This document shows positions 1-7,738 of a stretch of DNA of 44,353 bases, piece by piece (position 1 is the first letter of the stretch; each line of letters begins with the position of its first letter). Location of the stretch: assembly GCA_040755915.1 (NCBI GenBank), contig JBFLWM010000040.1, positions 1-44,353 on the forward strand. The letters are read 5' to 3'. Origin of the DNA: Sulfurivermis sp040755915 (GTDB lineage: Bacteria > Pseudomonadota > Gammaproteobacteria > Thiohalomonadales > Thiohalomonadaceae). The notes below the pieces were generated by a model. The model was not told where the DNA came from and searched no databases. It saw only the letters and a program-made list of their open reading frames with translations. A program made the translations under genes and the position numbers.

Positions 1-349
1 GGCGCAGGATGACCGCCACCAGGGCATGGCGCAGCGGCGGCACCAGGCCAAGCAGGCCCAGCGCATCGGTGAAAAAACCGGGCAGCAGCAACATGGCCCC
101 GGACAGCAGGATCACCACCCCCTCCAGCATCGCTGCGGTCGGCGCCTCACCCTGCTGCGCCAGTTGCTGCACCCGCTGCAACACCGCCAGCCCCTGATGG
201 CGCAGCAACAGTGCACCCAGCACGGCGGTGAACACCACCAGGGCAATGGTGGGAATGGCACCGATCACGCCGCCCACCTGGATCATCAGATAGATCTCGA
301 GCACGGGCAGCAACAGCAACAACAGGAATAAAAGACGCGGCAGGGACAT
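1..349 (-). CDS. fxsA: FxsA family membrane protein (3' end outside window)
   Basis: Reading the minus strand from the ATG at 349-347 gives 116 codons with no stop before the window edge, so the C-terminus is missing. The product begins MSLPRLLFLLLLLLPVLEIY. It continues with hydrophobic segments, a glycine-rich stretch (QVGGVIGAIPTIALVVFTAV), a leucine-rich segment with LLLRHQGL, and GAMLLLPGFFTDALGLL. The LPGFFTDALG region and overall layout match FxsA, a small inner-membrane protein known in E. coli for suppressing F exclusion of phage T7. Its ordinary cellular role is unclear. It is divergent from cutA, with 82 bases between the two starts. A real product is very likely; the family call rests on remembered sequence pattern. 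Confidence 0.85.
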   Translation of the reverse strand, partial: MSLPRLLFLLLLLLPVLEIYLMIQVGGVIGAIPTIALVVFTAVLGALLLRHQGLAVLQRVQQLAQQGEAPTAAMLEGVVILLSGAMLLLPGFFTDALGLLGLVPPLRHALVAVILR

Positions 350-431
350 CACTACTCTCAACAGCGGGAAAATCGACCCCACGATTATGCCCGATGATGC
401 AGCCGCACGGCGAATCCGATATCTTGCAGCG

Positions 432-755
432 ATGCAGCACTACCTCGTCCTCACCACCTGCCCGGACCTCGCTGGCGCCCGTCGCCTGGCCGACCTGCTG
501 GTACGCGAGCGGCTTGCGGCCTGCGTCAACATCGTGCCGGTGGTGCATTCGGTCTACGAATGGCAGGGCGTGGTGCAGCAGGAGACGGAATGCCAGCTGC
601 TCATCAAGACCAGGAGCGAGCGCTACGCCGCGCTGGAAGAGACCTTGCGCCGCAACCACCCGTATGAACTGCCGGAGATCATTGCTGTCCCACTGACGGC
701 AGGCCTGCCGGCCTATCTCCACTGGATAAACCAACAAACGGAAAACACCGCATGA
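432..755 (+). CDS. cutA: CutA, divalent cation tolerance protein
   Basis: The product is 107 residues, the usual size for this trimeric cytosolic protein linked to copper and other divalent-cation tolerance. Visible family blocks are LTTCPDLAGARRLADLL near the N-terminus, LAACVNIVPVVHSVYEW in the middle and NHPYELPEIIAVPL near the C-terminus. An upstream in-frame ATG at 387 would add 15 residues with no family similarity, so the ATG at 432 is preferred. The stop TGA overlaps the dsbD start as ATGA, so the two are almost certainly co-transcribed and translationally coupled. That pairing fits a shared role in metal and thiol handling, but the molecular function of CutA is not established by the sequence. 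Confidence 0.92.
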   Translation: MQHYLVLTTCPDLAGARRLADLLVRERLAACVNIVPVVHSVYEWQGVVQQETECQLLIKTRSERYAALEETLRRNHPYELPEIIAVPLTAGLPAYLHWINQQTENTA

Positions 756-2983
756 GAACCGTGCTGAAGTCCTGGCTTGCCCTCCTCGTCCTGTCCCTGT
801 TCCTGGCCACCCCCGCCCTGGCGGAGGAGGATGAGCTGCTGGCGCCGGAACAGGCCTTCGCGCTCAAGCTGACGGCGCTCGATGCCGCCACCCTGCGCGC
901 GGAGTGGACTATCGCCCCGGGCTACTATCTATATAAGGAGCGCTTCAGCTTCAGCACCGACGCCCCCGGCGTCACCCTCGGCACCCCCAGGTTCCCTGCC
1001 GGCAAGGTCAAGCAGGACGAATTTTTCGGCAAGGTGGAAACCTATGCCGGCCGCATCGTCGTCGACATCCCGCTGACCCGCACCGCCGCGGCACCCGCCA
1101 GCTTCGACGTCACCGTCGGCTCCCAGGGCTGCGCCGAGATCGGCGTGTGTTACCCACCGCAGCGCAATACCGTCAAGGTCAACCTGCCGGCAAAGGCGGC
1201 CGCTGCCCCGGCCAAGGCGTTGACCCCGCTGCAGCAGACGCTGGGCGCAGCCGCCCAGGACGACGACGTGCTGGATCCCGAGGTGGCCTTCCGCTTCGCT
1301 GCCGACGTCAGCGCCGATGCCGTCACCCTGCGCTGGCAGATCGCCCCCGATCACTATCTGTACAAGGACAAGTTCACCTTCCAGCTGAAGGACGGCAGCG
1401 CCGCCAGCCTGGGCAGCTACACCCTGCCCGCCGGCGAGGAGAAGAACGACGAGTTCTTCGGCCGCATCTTCGTGTTCCACGACGCGGTGGAGCTGACCAT
1501 CCCGCTGCAGCGCAGCGGCCAGGGCGCCGCCACCCTGCTGGTGAGCTATCAGGGCTGCGCCGAAGTGACCGGCATCTGCTATCCGCCGATCCGCAAGGAG
1601 GTGAATCTGGACCCGGCCGCTGCCGCCGTCAGCACCGCCGTCGCGGCACCGGCCACCACGGCGGCGGCGGCGCCGCAGTCGGAACAGGATTCCCTCGCCG
1701 CCGCCCTGGCCGGCGACAACCGCCTGCTCACCGTGCTCACCTTCCTCGGCCTCGGCCTGCTGCTGGCCTTCACCCCCTGCGTGTTCCCGATGATCCCGAT
1801 CCTGTCCAGCATCATCGTCGGCCAGGGCGCGGGGCTGACCACGCGCCGGGCCTTCATCATGTCGCTGGTCTACGTGCTGGCCATGGCACTGACCTACACC
1901 GTGGCCGGCGTACTGGCCGGCCTGTTCGGTGCCAACCTGCAGGCGGCATTCCAGAACGTGTGGATACTGGGAAGCTTCAGCGTGGTATTCGTGCTGCTGG
2001 CCCTGTCCATGTTCGGCTTCTATGAGCTGCAACTGCCCTCGGCGCTGCAGACCAAGCTGAGCGAGATCTCCAACCAGCAGCAGGGCGGCAGCCTCATCGG
2101 CGTGGCCATCATGGGCCTGCTCTCTGCGCTGATCGTCGGCCCCTGCGTGGCACCGCCGCTGATGGGTGCGCTGATCTACATCGGCCAGACCGGCGACGCG
2201 GTGCTGGGCGGCCTGGCCCTGTTCGCCCTGTCCATCGGCATGGGCGCACCGCTGCTGCTCATCGGTACCTCGGCGGGCAAGCTGCTGCCGCGCGCCGGCG
2301 GCTGGATGAACGCCATCAAGGCAGTGTTCGGCGTGATGTTGCTGGCGGTGGCGCTGTGGATGCTGGAGCGCGTGCTGCCGGCCTTCATCACCATGCTGGC
2401 CTGGGCGCTGCTCATCATCATCTCCGCCATCTACATGGGCGCGCTGGAACCGCTCAAGGACGGCGCCTCCGGCTGGAGCAAGCTGTGGAAGGGCCTCGGC
2501 CTGGCCCTGCTGATCCACGGCGCCCTGCTGCTGGTGGGCGCCGCCGCCGGCGGCAACGACCCGCTGCAGCCGCTGCGTGGCGTGGGCTTCGGCGGCGGTG
2601 CAACGGCCCAGGCCGCCAAGCTGGAGTTCCGCAAGGTGAAGACCGTGGCCGAGATGGAACAGGCCGTGGCCGCCGCCGCCGCCCAGGGCAAGCCGGTGAT
2701 GCTGGACTTCTATGCCGACTGGTGCGTGTCCTGCAAGGAATTCGACAAGTACACCTTCTCCGATGCCGGCGTGATCCAGGCCCTGTCCGGCGCCGTGCTG
2801 CTCAAGGCCGACGTCACCGCCAACGACGACGCCGACCAGGCCATGCTGCGCCACTTCAAGCTCATCGGCCCGCCCAGCCTGCTGTTCTTCGGCGCCGACG
2901 GCCAGGAGCGCCAACCGTTCCGCGTGGTGGGCTTCATGGGGCCGGAAGAATTCCGCGCCCACGTGGAGCGGGCTCTGCGTTGA
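752..2983 (+). CDS. dsbD: DsbD thiol:disulfide interchange protein with duplicated N-terminal domain
   Basis: DsbD carries electrons from cytoplasmic thioredoxin across the inner membrane to periplasmic partners such as DsbC and cytochrome c maturation proteins. The 743-residue product has a signal peptide (1-24). Two tandem alpha-type periplasmic domains follow, about 26-148 and 172-288; each has a PGYYLYK/PDHYLYK block, a DEFFG block and a Cys pair (C127/C133, C269/C276). An Ala-rich linker leads to an eight-helix membrane domain with the redox cysteines C343 (FTPCVFP) and C465 (GPCVAPP). A C-terminal thioredoxin domain carries CVSC at 658-661. E. coli DsbD is under 600 residues with one alpha domain, so the extra length is the duplication. 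The start overlaps the cutA stop. Confidence 0.96.
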   Translation: MRTVLKSWLALLVLSLFLATPALAEEDELLAPEQAFALKLTALDAATLRAEWTIAPGYYLYKERFSFSTDAPGVTLGTPRFPAGKVKQDEFFGKVETYAGRIVVDIPLTRTAAAPASFDVTVGSQGCAEIGVCYPPQRNTVKVNLPAKAAAAPAKALTPLQQTLGAAAQDDDVLDPEVAFRFAADVSADAVTLRWQIAPDHYLYKDKFTFQLKDGSAASLGSYTLPAGEEKNDEFFGRIFVFHDAVELTIPLQRSGQGAATLLVSYQGCAEVTGICYPPIRKEVNLDPAAAAVSTAVAAPATTAAAAPQSEQDSLAAALAGDNRLLTVLTFLGLGLLLAFTPCVFPMIPILSSIIVGQGAGLTTRRAFIMSLVYVLAMALTYTVAGVLAGLFGANLQAAFQNVWILGSFSVVFVLLALSMFGFYELQLPSALQTKLSEISNQQQGGSLIGVAIMGLLSALIVGPCVAPPLMGALIYIGQTGDAVLGGLALFALSIGMGAPLLLIGTSAGKLLPRAGGWMNAIKAVFGVMLLAVALWMLERVLPAFITMLAWALLIIISAIYMGALEPLKDGASGWSKLWKGLGLALLIHGALLLVGAAAGGNDPLQPLRGVGFGGGATAQAAKLEFRKVKTVAEMEQAVAAAAAQGKPVMLDFYADWCVSCKEFDKYTFSDAGVIQALSGAVLLKADVTANDDADQAMLRHFKLIGPPSLLFFGADGQERQPFRVVGFMGPEEFRAHVERALR

Positions 2984-3000
2984 ACCTGAAAATCCTTCAT

Positions 3001-3073
3001 CCGCGAATGAACGCGAATCAACGCAAATAGATTCCCTCATCTTTAATTTGCGTCCATTCGCGTTCATTTGCGG
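3001..3073. repeat. Intergenic inverted repeat, GAATGAACGCGAAT family
   Basis: Arms of 28 bases at 3001-3028 and 3046-3073 are reverse complements at 25 of 28 positions, around a 17-base AT-rich loop. Each arm is itself made of a repeated short word (cgcgaatgaacgcgaat, then acgcaaat). It fills most of the gap between dsbD and the TlpA-like gene, so it would be transcribed as a long hairpin in the 3' region of the dsbD message. There is no T-run directly after the stem as in a classical terminator, although TTTTTTA occurs a few bases later. Confidence 0.85.
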
Positions 3074-3099
3074 ACCATTTTTTACCCGAGGTTTTTGCG

Positions 3100-3615
3100 A
3101 TGCACCATCTGTTGCCCGTCCTGGCCCTGGGGGCCGCCCTGCTCGTTGCCGGTTGCGGCACGGAAAGCAATGCCGTGCCGGTCGCGCCGGCGCCCCAGGC
3201 CGCGGCGCCCATCGCGTTCAACTTCCCCGATCTGGAAGGCAAACAGCGGGATATGAGTGAATGGTCCGGACAGGTGGTGCTGGTCAACTTCTGGGCTCCC
3301 TGGTGTCCGCCCTGCCGCAAGGAGATGCCGGCGCTGATGGAATTGCAGGAAAAATATGCCGCCCGCGGCCTTACCGTGGTCGGCATCACCATCGACACGC
3401 GGGAAAATGCACAGAACTTCGCCGACAGCCTCGGCATCAACTTCCCCATCCTCATCGGCGAGGAAGGCGGCCTGGAACTGGCGCAGACCCTGGGCAACAA
3501 GGTCGGCGCCCTGCCCTACACCGTAGTGCTCGACCGTCAGGGCCGCGCCGTCTACACCCACCGCAGCGAAATCACCCTGCAACAGGCCGAACAGGCGGTA
3601 CTTCCCCTGTTGTAA
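3100..3615 (+). CDS. TlpA/ResA-like thioredoxin-fold lipoprotein
   Basis: The 171-residue product has a lipoprotein signal peptide with lipobox LVAGC (Cys19), so it is probably anchored to a membrane and faces the periplasm. The mature part is a TlpA/ResA-type thioredoxin fold. It has the active site WAPWCPPC (C69, C72) followed by RKEMPAL, a GLTVVGITIDTRENAQNF block, and the cis-proline region ALPYTVVLDRQGR. Such proteins reduce periplasmic disulfides, often for cytochrome c or oxidase assembly. DsbD, directly upstream on the same strand, is the expected electron donor. The start is the ATG at 3100; other in-frame options lack the signal peptide. The exact substrate cannot be read from the sequence. 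Confidence 0.9.
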   Translation: MHHLLPVLALGAALLVAGCGTESNAVPVAPAPQAAAPIAFNFPDLEGKQRDMSEWSGQVVLVNFWAPWCPPCRKEMPALMELQEKYAARGLTVVGITIDTRENAQNFADSLGINFPILIGEEGGLELAQTLGNKVGALPYTVVLDRQGRAVYTHRSEITLQQAEQAVLPLL

Positions 3616-3711
3616 ACAGGGTACGGCTGTTGTAAATGAGCACCCCGTCACAGCTTTATATGAGCGAATTTTGCCCGGAACTGCTTTGAACGGGCGGTAA
3701 CTCCCATTTCG

Positions 3712-3740
3712 TAGACAAACCCCTCCGGCTGGTGCACAAT
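3712..3740 (+). promoter_or_regulatory. Candidate sigma-70 promoter for aroQ-accBC
   Basis: TAGACA (3712-3717) and CACAAT (3735-3740) are separated by exactly 17 bases, matching the -35 and -10 consensus at 5 and 4 of 6 positions. It lies about 125 bases before the aroQ start, in a 249-base gap with no other recognisable feature. A long leader would be consistent with the regulated acc operons of other gammaproteobacteria, but no leader structure was identified. Confidence 0.4.
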
Positions 3741-3864
3741 CTCACGCCGTATCCCGTACCGCGCCTGCGGTAAAAGGTGTCGCAAGGCGGAAGTTGCGGC
3801 AATCAGACGGGAATGCGCGGGAAAATCATTACAACCACGCCCGACCATCCTCCAGGGAAGCTCC

Positions 3865-4314
3865 ATGGCAAAACTGCTGGTATTGAACGGCCCCAATCTC
3901 AACCTGCTGGGAACGCGCGAACCCGGTCATTACGGCCATGCCACCCTGGCGGAGATTGATGCCCGTTTGCAGCAGCAGGGTACGGCCGCCGGTCACACTG
4001 TCGAATGTTTCCAGAGCAATGCCGAACACGAACTGGTGCAGCGCGTGCATCGGGCGCGGGACGAGGGTGTCGCCTTCATCATCATCAATCCGGCGGCCTA
4101 CACCCACACCAGCGTCGCCCTGCGCGATGCCCTGGCAGCAGTGGCCATTCCGTTCATCGAGGTACATCTGTCCAACGTGCATGCACGCGAACCGTTCCGC
4201 AAGCACTCCTATTTCTCCGACCTCGCCCGCGGCGTGATCAGCGGGCTGGGGCCGATGGTTTACGAACTGGCGCTTCTTGCTGCGCTCAAACAAATTTCTG
4301 CGAACAACAACTGA
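3865..4314 (+). CDS. aroQ: Type II 3-dehydroquinate dehydratase
   Basis: This cytosolic dodecameric enzyme converts 3-dehydroquinate to 3-dehydroshikimate in the shikimate pathway. The 149-residue length is typical. Signature blocks are LNGPNLNLLGTREPGHYG (catalytic Arg18 and Tyr23), NPAAYTHTSVALRDAL, and EVHLSNVHAREPFRKHSYFS, which contains the catalytic His and substrate-binding Asn/Arg. AGGGAAG a few bases before the ATG supports the start. It is followed after 15 bases by accB, the common aroQ-accB-accC arrangement of gammaproteobacteria such as Pseudomonas. Confidence 0.97.
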   Translation: MAKLLVLNGPNLNLLGTREPGHYGHATLAEIDARLQQQGTAAGHTVECFQSNAEHELVQRVHRARDEGVAFIIINPAAYTHTSVALRDALAAVAIPFIEVHLSNVHAREPFRKHSYFSDLARGVISGLGPMVYELALLAALKQISANNN

Positions 4315-4329
4315 ACAGGACCCCTCACA

Positions 4330-4782
4330 ATGGATATTCGCAAGGTCAAGAAACTCATCGAACTGCTGGAAGAGTCCGGCGTCGCCGAGATCGAGATCCA
4401 CGAAGGCGAAGAGTCGGTACGCATCAGCCGCTACAGCCAGAATGCGGCACCCGCAGTGGCCATCGCTGCACCGGCAGCAGCCCCGGTAGCCGCTGCGCCG
4501 GCAGCCCCTGCAGCAGCATCCACCGCGGAAAAGAAGGAAGAGATCAGCGGCCATGCCGTGACCTCCCCCATCGTCGGCGCCTTCTACCGCTCGCCCTCGC
4601 CGCAGGCCAAGGCCTTCGTCGAAGTGGGCTCGCGCGTAAATGTCGGCGATACCCTGTGCATCATCGAGGCGATGAAGATCATGAATCAGATCGAGGCCGA
4701 CAAGGCCGGCGTGATCAAGGCCATCCTGGTCGAGAACGGCCAGCCGGTGGAATTCGGCCAGCCGCTGTTCATCATCGAATAA
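4330..4782 (+). CDS. accB: Biotin carboxyl carrier protein of acetyl-CoA carboxylase
   Basis: This subunit carries the biotin that shuttles the carboxyl group in the first committed step of fatty acid synthesis. The 150-residue product has an N-terminal dimerisation part (MDIRKVKKLIELLEESG), a flexible Ala/Pro linker at about 39-66, and a C-terminal biotinyl domain. The biotinylation motif is EAMKIMNQ, with Lys116 as the modified residue. It lies between aroQ and accC on the same strand with short gaps (15 and 30 bases), so all three probably share a transcript. Confidence 0.97.
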   Translation: MDIRKVKKLIELLEESGVAEIEIHEGEESVRISRYSQNAAPAVAIAAPAAAPVAAAPAAPAAASTAEKKEEISGHAVTSPIVGAFYRSPSPQAKAFVEVGSRVNVGDTLCIIEAMKIMNQIEADKAGVIKAILVENGQPVEFGQPLFIIE

Positions 4783-4812
4783 TCCAAGCCGAACGCGAGC
4801 ACCCTATCTCCT

Positions 4813-6153
4813 ATGTTCGACAAAATCGTCATTGCCAACCGCGGTGAAATTGCGCTGCGCATCCTGCGCGCCTGCCGCGAGATGGGCATCAAGACCGTGG
4901 CGGTGCACTCCACCGCCGACCGCGACCTCAAGCACGTGCGCCTGGCCGATGAATCGGTGTGCATCGGCCCGGCACCGTCCAAGGAAAGCTATCTCAACAT
5001 TCCCGCCCTGATCAGCGCGGCGGAAGTCACCGACGCCCAGGCCATCCACCCGGGTTACGGCTTCCTGTCGGAAAACGCCGACTTTTCCGAACGCGTGGAG
5101 CAGAGTGGCTTCGCCTTCATCGGCCCGCGCGCCGACACCATCCGCCTGATGGGCGACAAGGTGTCGGCCAAGGACGCCATGATCAAGTCCGGCGTGCCCA
5201 CGGTGCCCGGCTCCGGCGGCGCCCTGCCCGACGACCCGGATGAGTGCATCCGCATCGGCCGCGAAGTCGGCTACCCGGTGATCATCAAGGCAGCGGGTGG
5301 CGGCGGCGGACGCGGCATGCGCGTGGTGCACTCCGAGGCATCCCTGCTCAATTCCATTTCCCTGACCCGTGCCGAGGCCGGTTCTGCCTTCAACAACGAC
5401 ATGGTGTACATGGAGAAGTACCTGGAGAATCCGCGTCACGTGGAGATCCAGGTGCTGGCCGACACCCACGGCAACGCCATCTATCTGGGCGAACGCGACT
5501 GCTCCATGCAGCGTCGCCACCAGAAGGTGATCGAAGAGGCCCCGGCCCCCGGCATCACCGAGGAACAGCGCAAGCGTATCGGTGAGCGTTGCGCCCGCGC
5601 CTGCCAGGAGATCGGCTACCGCGGCGCCGGCACCTTCGAGTTCCTGTACGAAAACGGCGAGTTCTACTTCATCGAGATGAACACCCGCGTACAGGTGGAA
5701 CATCCTGTCACCGAGATGATCACCGGCGTGGATATCGTCAAGGAACAGATCCGCATCGCCGCCGGGCTGCCGCTGTCCTACAAACAGAGCGACATCACCC
5801 TGCGTGGCCATGCCATCGAGTGCCGCATCAACGCCGAGGACCCGGCCACCTTCATGCCCTGCCCCGGTACCATCAACCAGGTGCATTTCGCCGGCGGTCC
5901 CGGCATCCGCGTCGACAGCCACATCTACAATGGCTACAAGGTGCCGCCCTACTACGACTCGATGATCGGCAAGCTCATCGCCTGGGGCGAGAACCGCGAT
6001 GCGGCCCTGGCGCGCATGCGTACGGCCCTGAGCGAGATGTTCATCGACGGCATCAAGACCAACATCCCGCTGCACCAGGATCTGTTGCGTGACTCGTCGT
6101 TCCAGGCCGGCGGCACCAACATTCATTACCTGGAAAAGAAGCTCAAGCTGTAA
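4813..6153 (+). CDS. accC: Acetyl-CoA carboxylase biotin carboxylase subunit
   Basis: This enzyme uses ATP and bicarbonate to carboxylate the biotin on AccB. At 446 residues it matches E. coli AccC. The N-terminal biotin carboxylase domain starts FDKIVIANRGEIALRILRACRE. The ATP-grasp core has the glycine loop AAGGGGGRGMRVV, ERDCSMQRRHQKVIEEAP and FIEMNTRVQVEHPVTEM (metal-binding Glu and catalytic Arg). The C-terminal part includes GHAIECRINAEDP. It is the last gene of the aroQ-accBC group, and a clear intrinsic terminator follows within 30 bases. Confidence 0.98.
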   Translation: MFDKIVIANRGEIALRILRACREMGIKTVAVHSTADRDLKHVRLADESVCIGPAPSKESYLNIPALISAAEVTDAQAIHPGYGFLSENADFSERVEQSGFAFIGPRADTIRLMGDKVSAKDAMIKSGVPTVPGSGGALPDDPDECIRIGREVGYPVIIKAAGGGGGRGMRVVHSEASLLNSISLTRAEAGSAFNNDMVYMEKYLENPRHVEIQVLADTHGNAIYLGERDCSMQRRHQKVIEEAPAPGITEEQRKRIGERCARACQEIGYRGAGTFEFLYENGEFYFIEMNTRVQVEHPVTEMITGVDIVKEQIRIAAGLPLSYKQSDITLRGHAIECRINAEDPATFMPCPGTINQVHFAGGPGIRVDSHIYNGYKVPPYYDSMIGKLIAWGENRDAALARMRTALSEMFIDGIKTNIPLHQDLLRDSSFQAGGTNIHYLEKKLKL

Positions 6154-6180
6154 TCTTCGGCGATCCTGTCGCGATTGTGC

Positions 6181-6217
6181 AAAAGGCCGTCATCTTCCAA
6201 TGACGGCCTTTTTGCTT
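6181..6217 (+). terminator. Intrinsic terminator after accC
   Basis: A 13-base stem (aaaaggccgtcat / atgacggcctttt) with the 6-base loop cttcca is followed by TTTGCTTT. It sits 28 bases past the accC stop and cleanly closes the aroQ-accBC unit. Confidence 0.9.
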
Positions 6218-6244
6218 TACAGCCGGCTCCGGCTTCGGCGATCA

Positions 6245-6272
6245 TTATCGGTATATCAATAAGAACTAATAC
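6245..6272 (+). promoter_or_regulatory. Candidate promoter for first hemerythrin gene
   Basis: TTATCG (6245-6250) and TAATAC (6267-6272) are 16 bases apart in a locally AT-rich stretch, between the accC terminator and the hemerythrin start at 6306. Matches to consensus are moderate, so this is a tentative call. Confidence 0.35.
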
Positions 6273-6305
6273 ATATGACAACCTTGCTTCCCGGGAGAGC
6301 CCACC

Positions 6306-6797
6306 ATGACCGCAACCCCTCTGCACAGCGCCGGCGACACCCTCATCGAATGGAGTGACAACCTCAGCGTCGGCATCCAGGAGATCGACGACCAGCACCA
6401 GTTCCTGGTCGACCTGCTCAACAAGTTGCACCGCGCCATCCACCAGCGTCAGGGCACTGCCGCCGCCGAGGCCATCCTGATGGAACTGGTGGACTACACC
6501 AAGATCCACTTCGCCGTGGAAGAGAGCCTGATGCGCATCCTCGGTTACCCGGCCTACGCCGACCACAAGCAGCAGCACGACCATCTGATCGATGAAATCC
6601 ACGAACTGCAGGACAAACTGTCCAGCGGCAAGGCCTCGGTCACCTTCGAGCTGCTGCACTTCCTGCGCACCTGGCTCACCAAACACATCATGGAAGAGGA
6701 CCAGCATTACAGCCCCTTCTTCCTCTCCCGTGGTGCCGTCGCCACCAGTGACAAGCGCTCCGTCGCCGGCCGGTTGTGGCAGTCGCTGTTCGGCTGA
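6306..6797 (+). CDS. Bacteriohemerythrin (163 residues)
   Basis: This is a single-domain hemerythrin, an oxygen-binding protein with a non-haem di-iron centre. All seven expected iron ligands are visible: H31 in DDQHQFL, H68 and E72 in IHFAVEES, H87 and H91 in DHKQQHDHL, and H127 and D132 in WLTKHIMEEDQHY. The last 25 residues (SRGAVATSDKRSVAGRLWQSLFG) extend past the four-helix bundle. No signal peptide or membrane segment is present, so it is cytosolic. It lies alone between the accC terminator and prmA. A second hemerythrin lies 5.5 kb downstream and shares the C-terminal ending pattern (WQSLFG versus SRMFGG). Possible roles are oxygen storage, delivery or sensing; which applies is not visible. 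Confidence 0.93.
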   Translation: MTATPLHSAGDTLIEWSDNLSVGIQEIDDQHQFLVDLLNKLHRAIHQRQGTAAAEAILMELVDYTKIHFAVEESLMRILGYPAYADHKQQHDHLIDEIHELQDKLSSGKASVTFELLHFLRTWLTKHIMEEDQHYSPFFLSRGAVATSDKRSVAGRLWQSLFG

Positions 6798-6812
6798 CCG
6801 GCGCCAATCGGG

Positions 6813-6818
6813 TATGAT
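6813..6818 (+). promoter_or_regulatory. Candidate -10 element before prmA
   Basis: TATGAT lies 31 bases before the prmA ATG, just after the hemerythrin stop. No good -35 hexamer is visible at the right distance. A near-identical context (gggTATGAT) precedes dusB at 9065-9070. Confidence 0.3.
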
Positions 6819-6848
6819 GCGCCCTTTGCCACTGCCGCGACCCTGCCC

Positions 6849-7724
6849 ATGCCCTGGCTGCAACTGATCTTCGAAACCGACGCCGACCACGCCCCCGCCC
6901 TGGCCGCCCTGCTGGATGAGGCGGGTGCCGTGGCCGTCACCATGGAAGATGATGCCGACCAGCCGCTGTACGAGCCCCCGCCGGGCGCCACACCCTTGTG
7001 GCAGGCGACCCGCGTGGTGGCGCTGTTCGAGGCGGAACACGACATCACCGCCAGTCTCGCCGACATCGGCGCCGCCTGGCCCGGCGAGTTGCCGCACTGG
7101 CGCCTGGAACAACTGGAAGATCGCGACTGGACCCGCGAGTGGATGGACACCTACAAGCCGATGCGCTTCGGCGCGCGACTGTGGATCGTGCCTAGCTGGA
7201 CCGAGGCACCGGATCCGGCGGGCACCAACATCCTGCTCGACCCGGGCCTCGCCTTCGGCACCGGCACCCACCCGACCACGCGCCTGTGCCTGGAGTGGCT
7301 CGATGCCCACCCCACCGCAAAACAGCAGGTGATCGACTACGGCTGCGGCTCCGGCATCCTCGCCATCGCCGCCGCCCTGCTCGGCGCCGAAGAGGTATGG
7401 GCCATAGACAACGACCCGCAGGCCCTCATCGCCACCCGCGACAACGCCGAGCGCAACGCCGTCACCACGCACATCAGGACCGCCCTGCCCGACGGCCTGC
7501 CGTCCTGCCAGAGCGATGTGCTCATCGCCAACATCCTCGCCGGACCACTGATGGAGCTGGCGCCACACTTCGCCACCCTGGTGCATCCCGGCGCCGCCAT
7601 CGTGCTGTCCGGCATCCTGCCCGAGCAGGCCGAGGAGGTGCTGGCCGCCTACCGGCCGTGGTTCGACATGGCAGCGCCTGCCGAGCATGACGGCTGGATA
7701 CGCTTGGAAGGCCAGCGGAAATAG
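6849..7724 (+). CDS. prmA: Ribosomal protein L11 methyltransferase
   Basis: PrmA trimethylates ribosomal protein L11 using S-adenosylmethionine. The 291-residue length matches the E. coli enzyme (293). An N-terminal substrate-recognition domain starts MPWLQLIFETDAD. The linker block DWTREWMDTYKPMRFG and LDPGLAFGTGTHPTTRLCLEWL are diagnostic. The SAM-binding Rossmann core follows, with VIDYGCGSGILAIAA, AIDNDPQA and IANILAGPLMELAP. It lies in the widespread gammaproteobacterial order accC-prmA-dusB-fis, here with a hemerythrin inserted before it and a DUF3426 gene after it. Confidence 0.97.
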   Translation: MPWLQLIFETDADHAPALAALLDEAGAVAVTMEDDADQPLYEPPPGATPLWQATRVVALFEAEHDITASLADIGAAWPGELPHWRLEQLEDRDWTREWMDTYKPMRFGARLWIVPSWTEAPDPAGTNILLDPGLAFGTGTHPTTRLCLEWLDAHPTAKQQVIDYGCGSGILAIAAALLGAEEVWAIDNDPQALIATRDNAERNAVTTHIRTALPDGLPSCQSDVLIANILAGPLMELAPHFATLVHPGAAIVLSGILPEQAEEVLAAYRPWFDMAAPAEHDGWIRLEGQRK

Positions 7725-7738
7725 ATTAATTTCGCCGC

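Noticed and set aside
929..3067. 712-codon open frame on the minus strand over dsbD
   Set aside because: It is an antisense frame of a high-GC gene. The predicted product is His/Gln/Ala-rich and has no domain, while the plus strand encodes a full DsbD.
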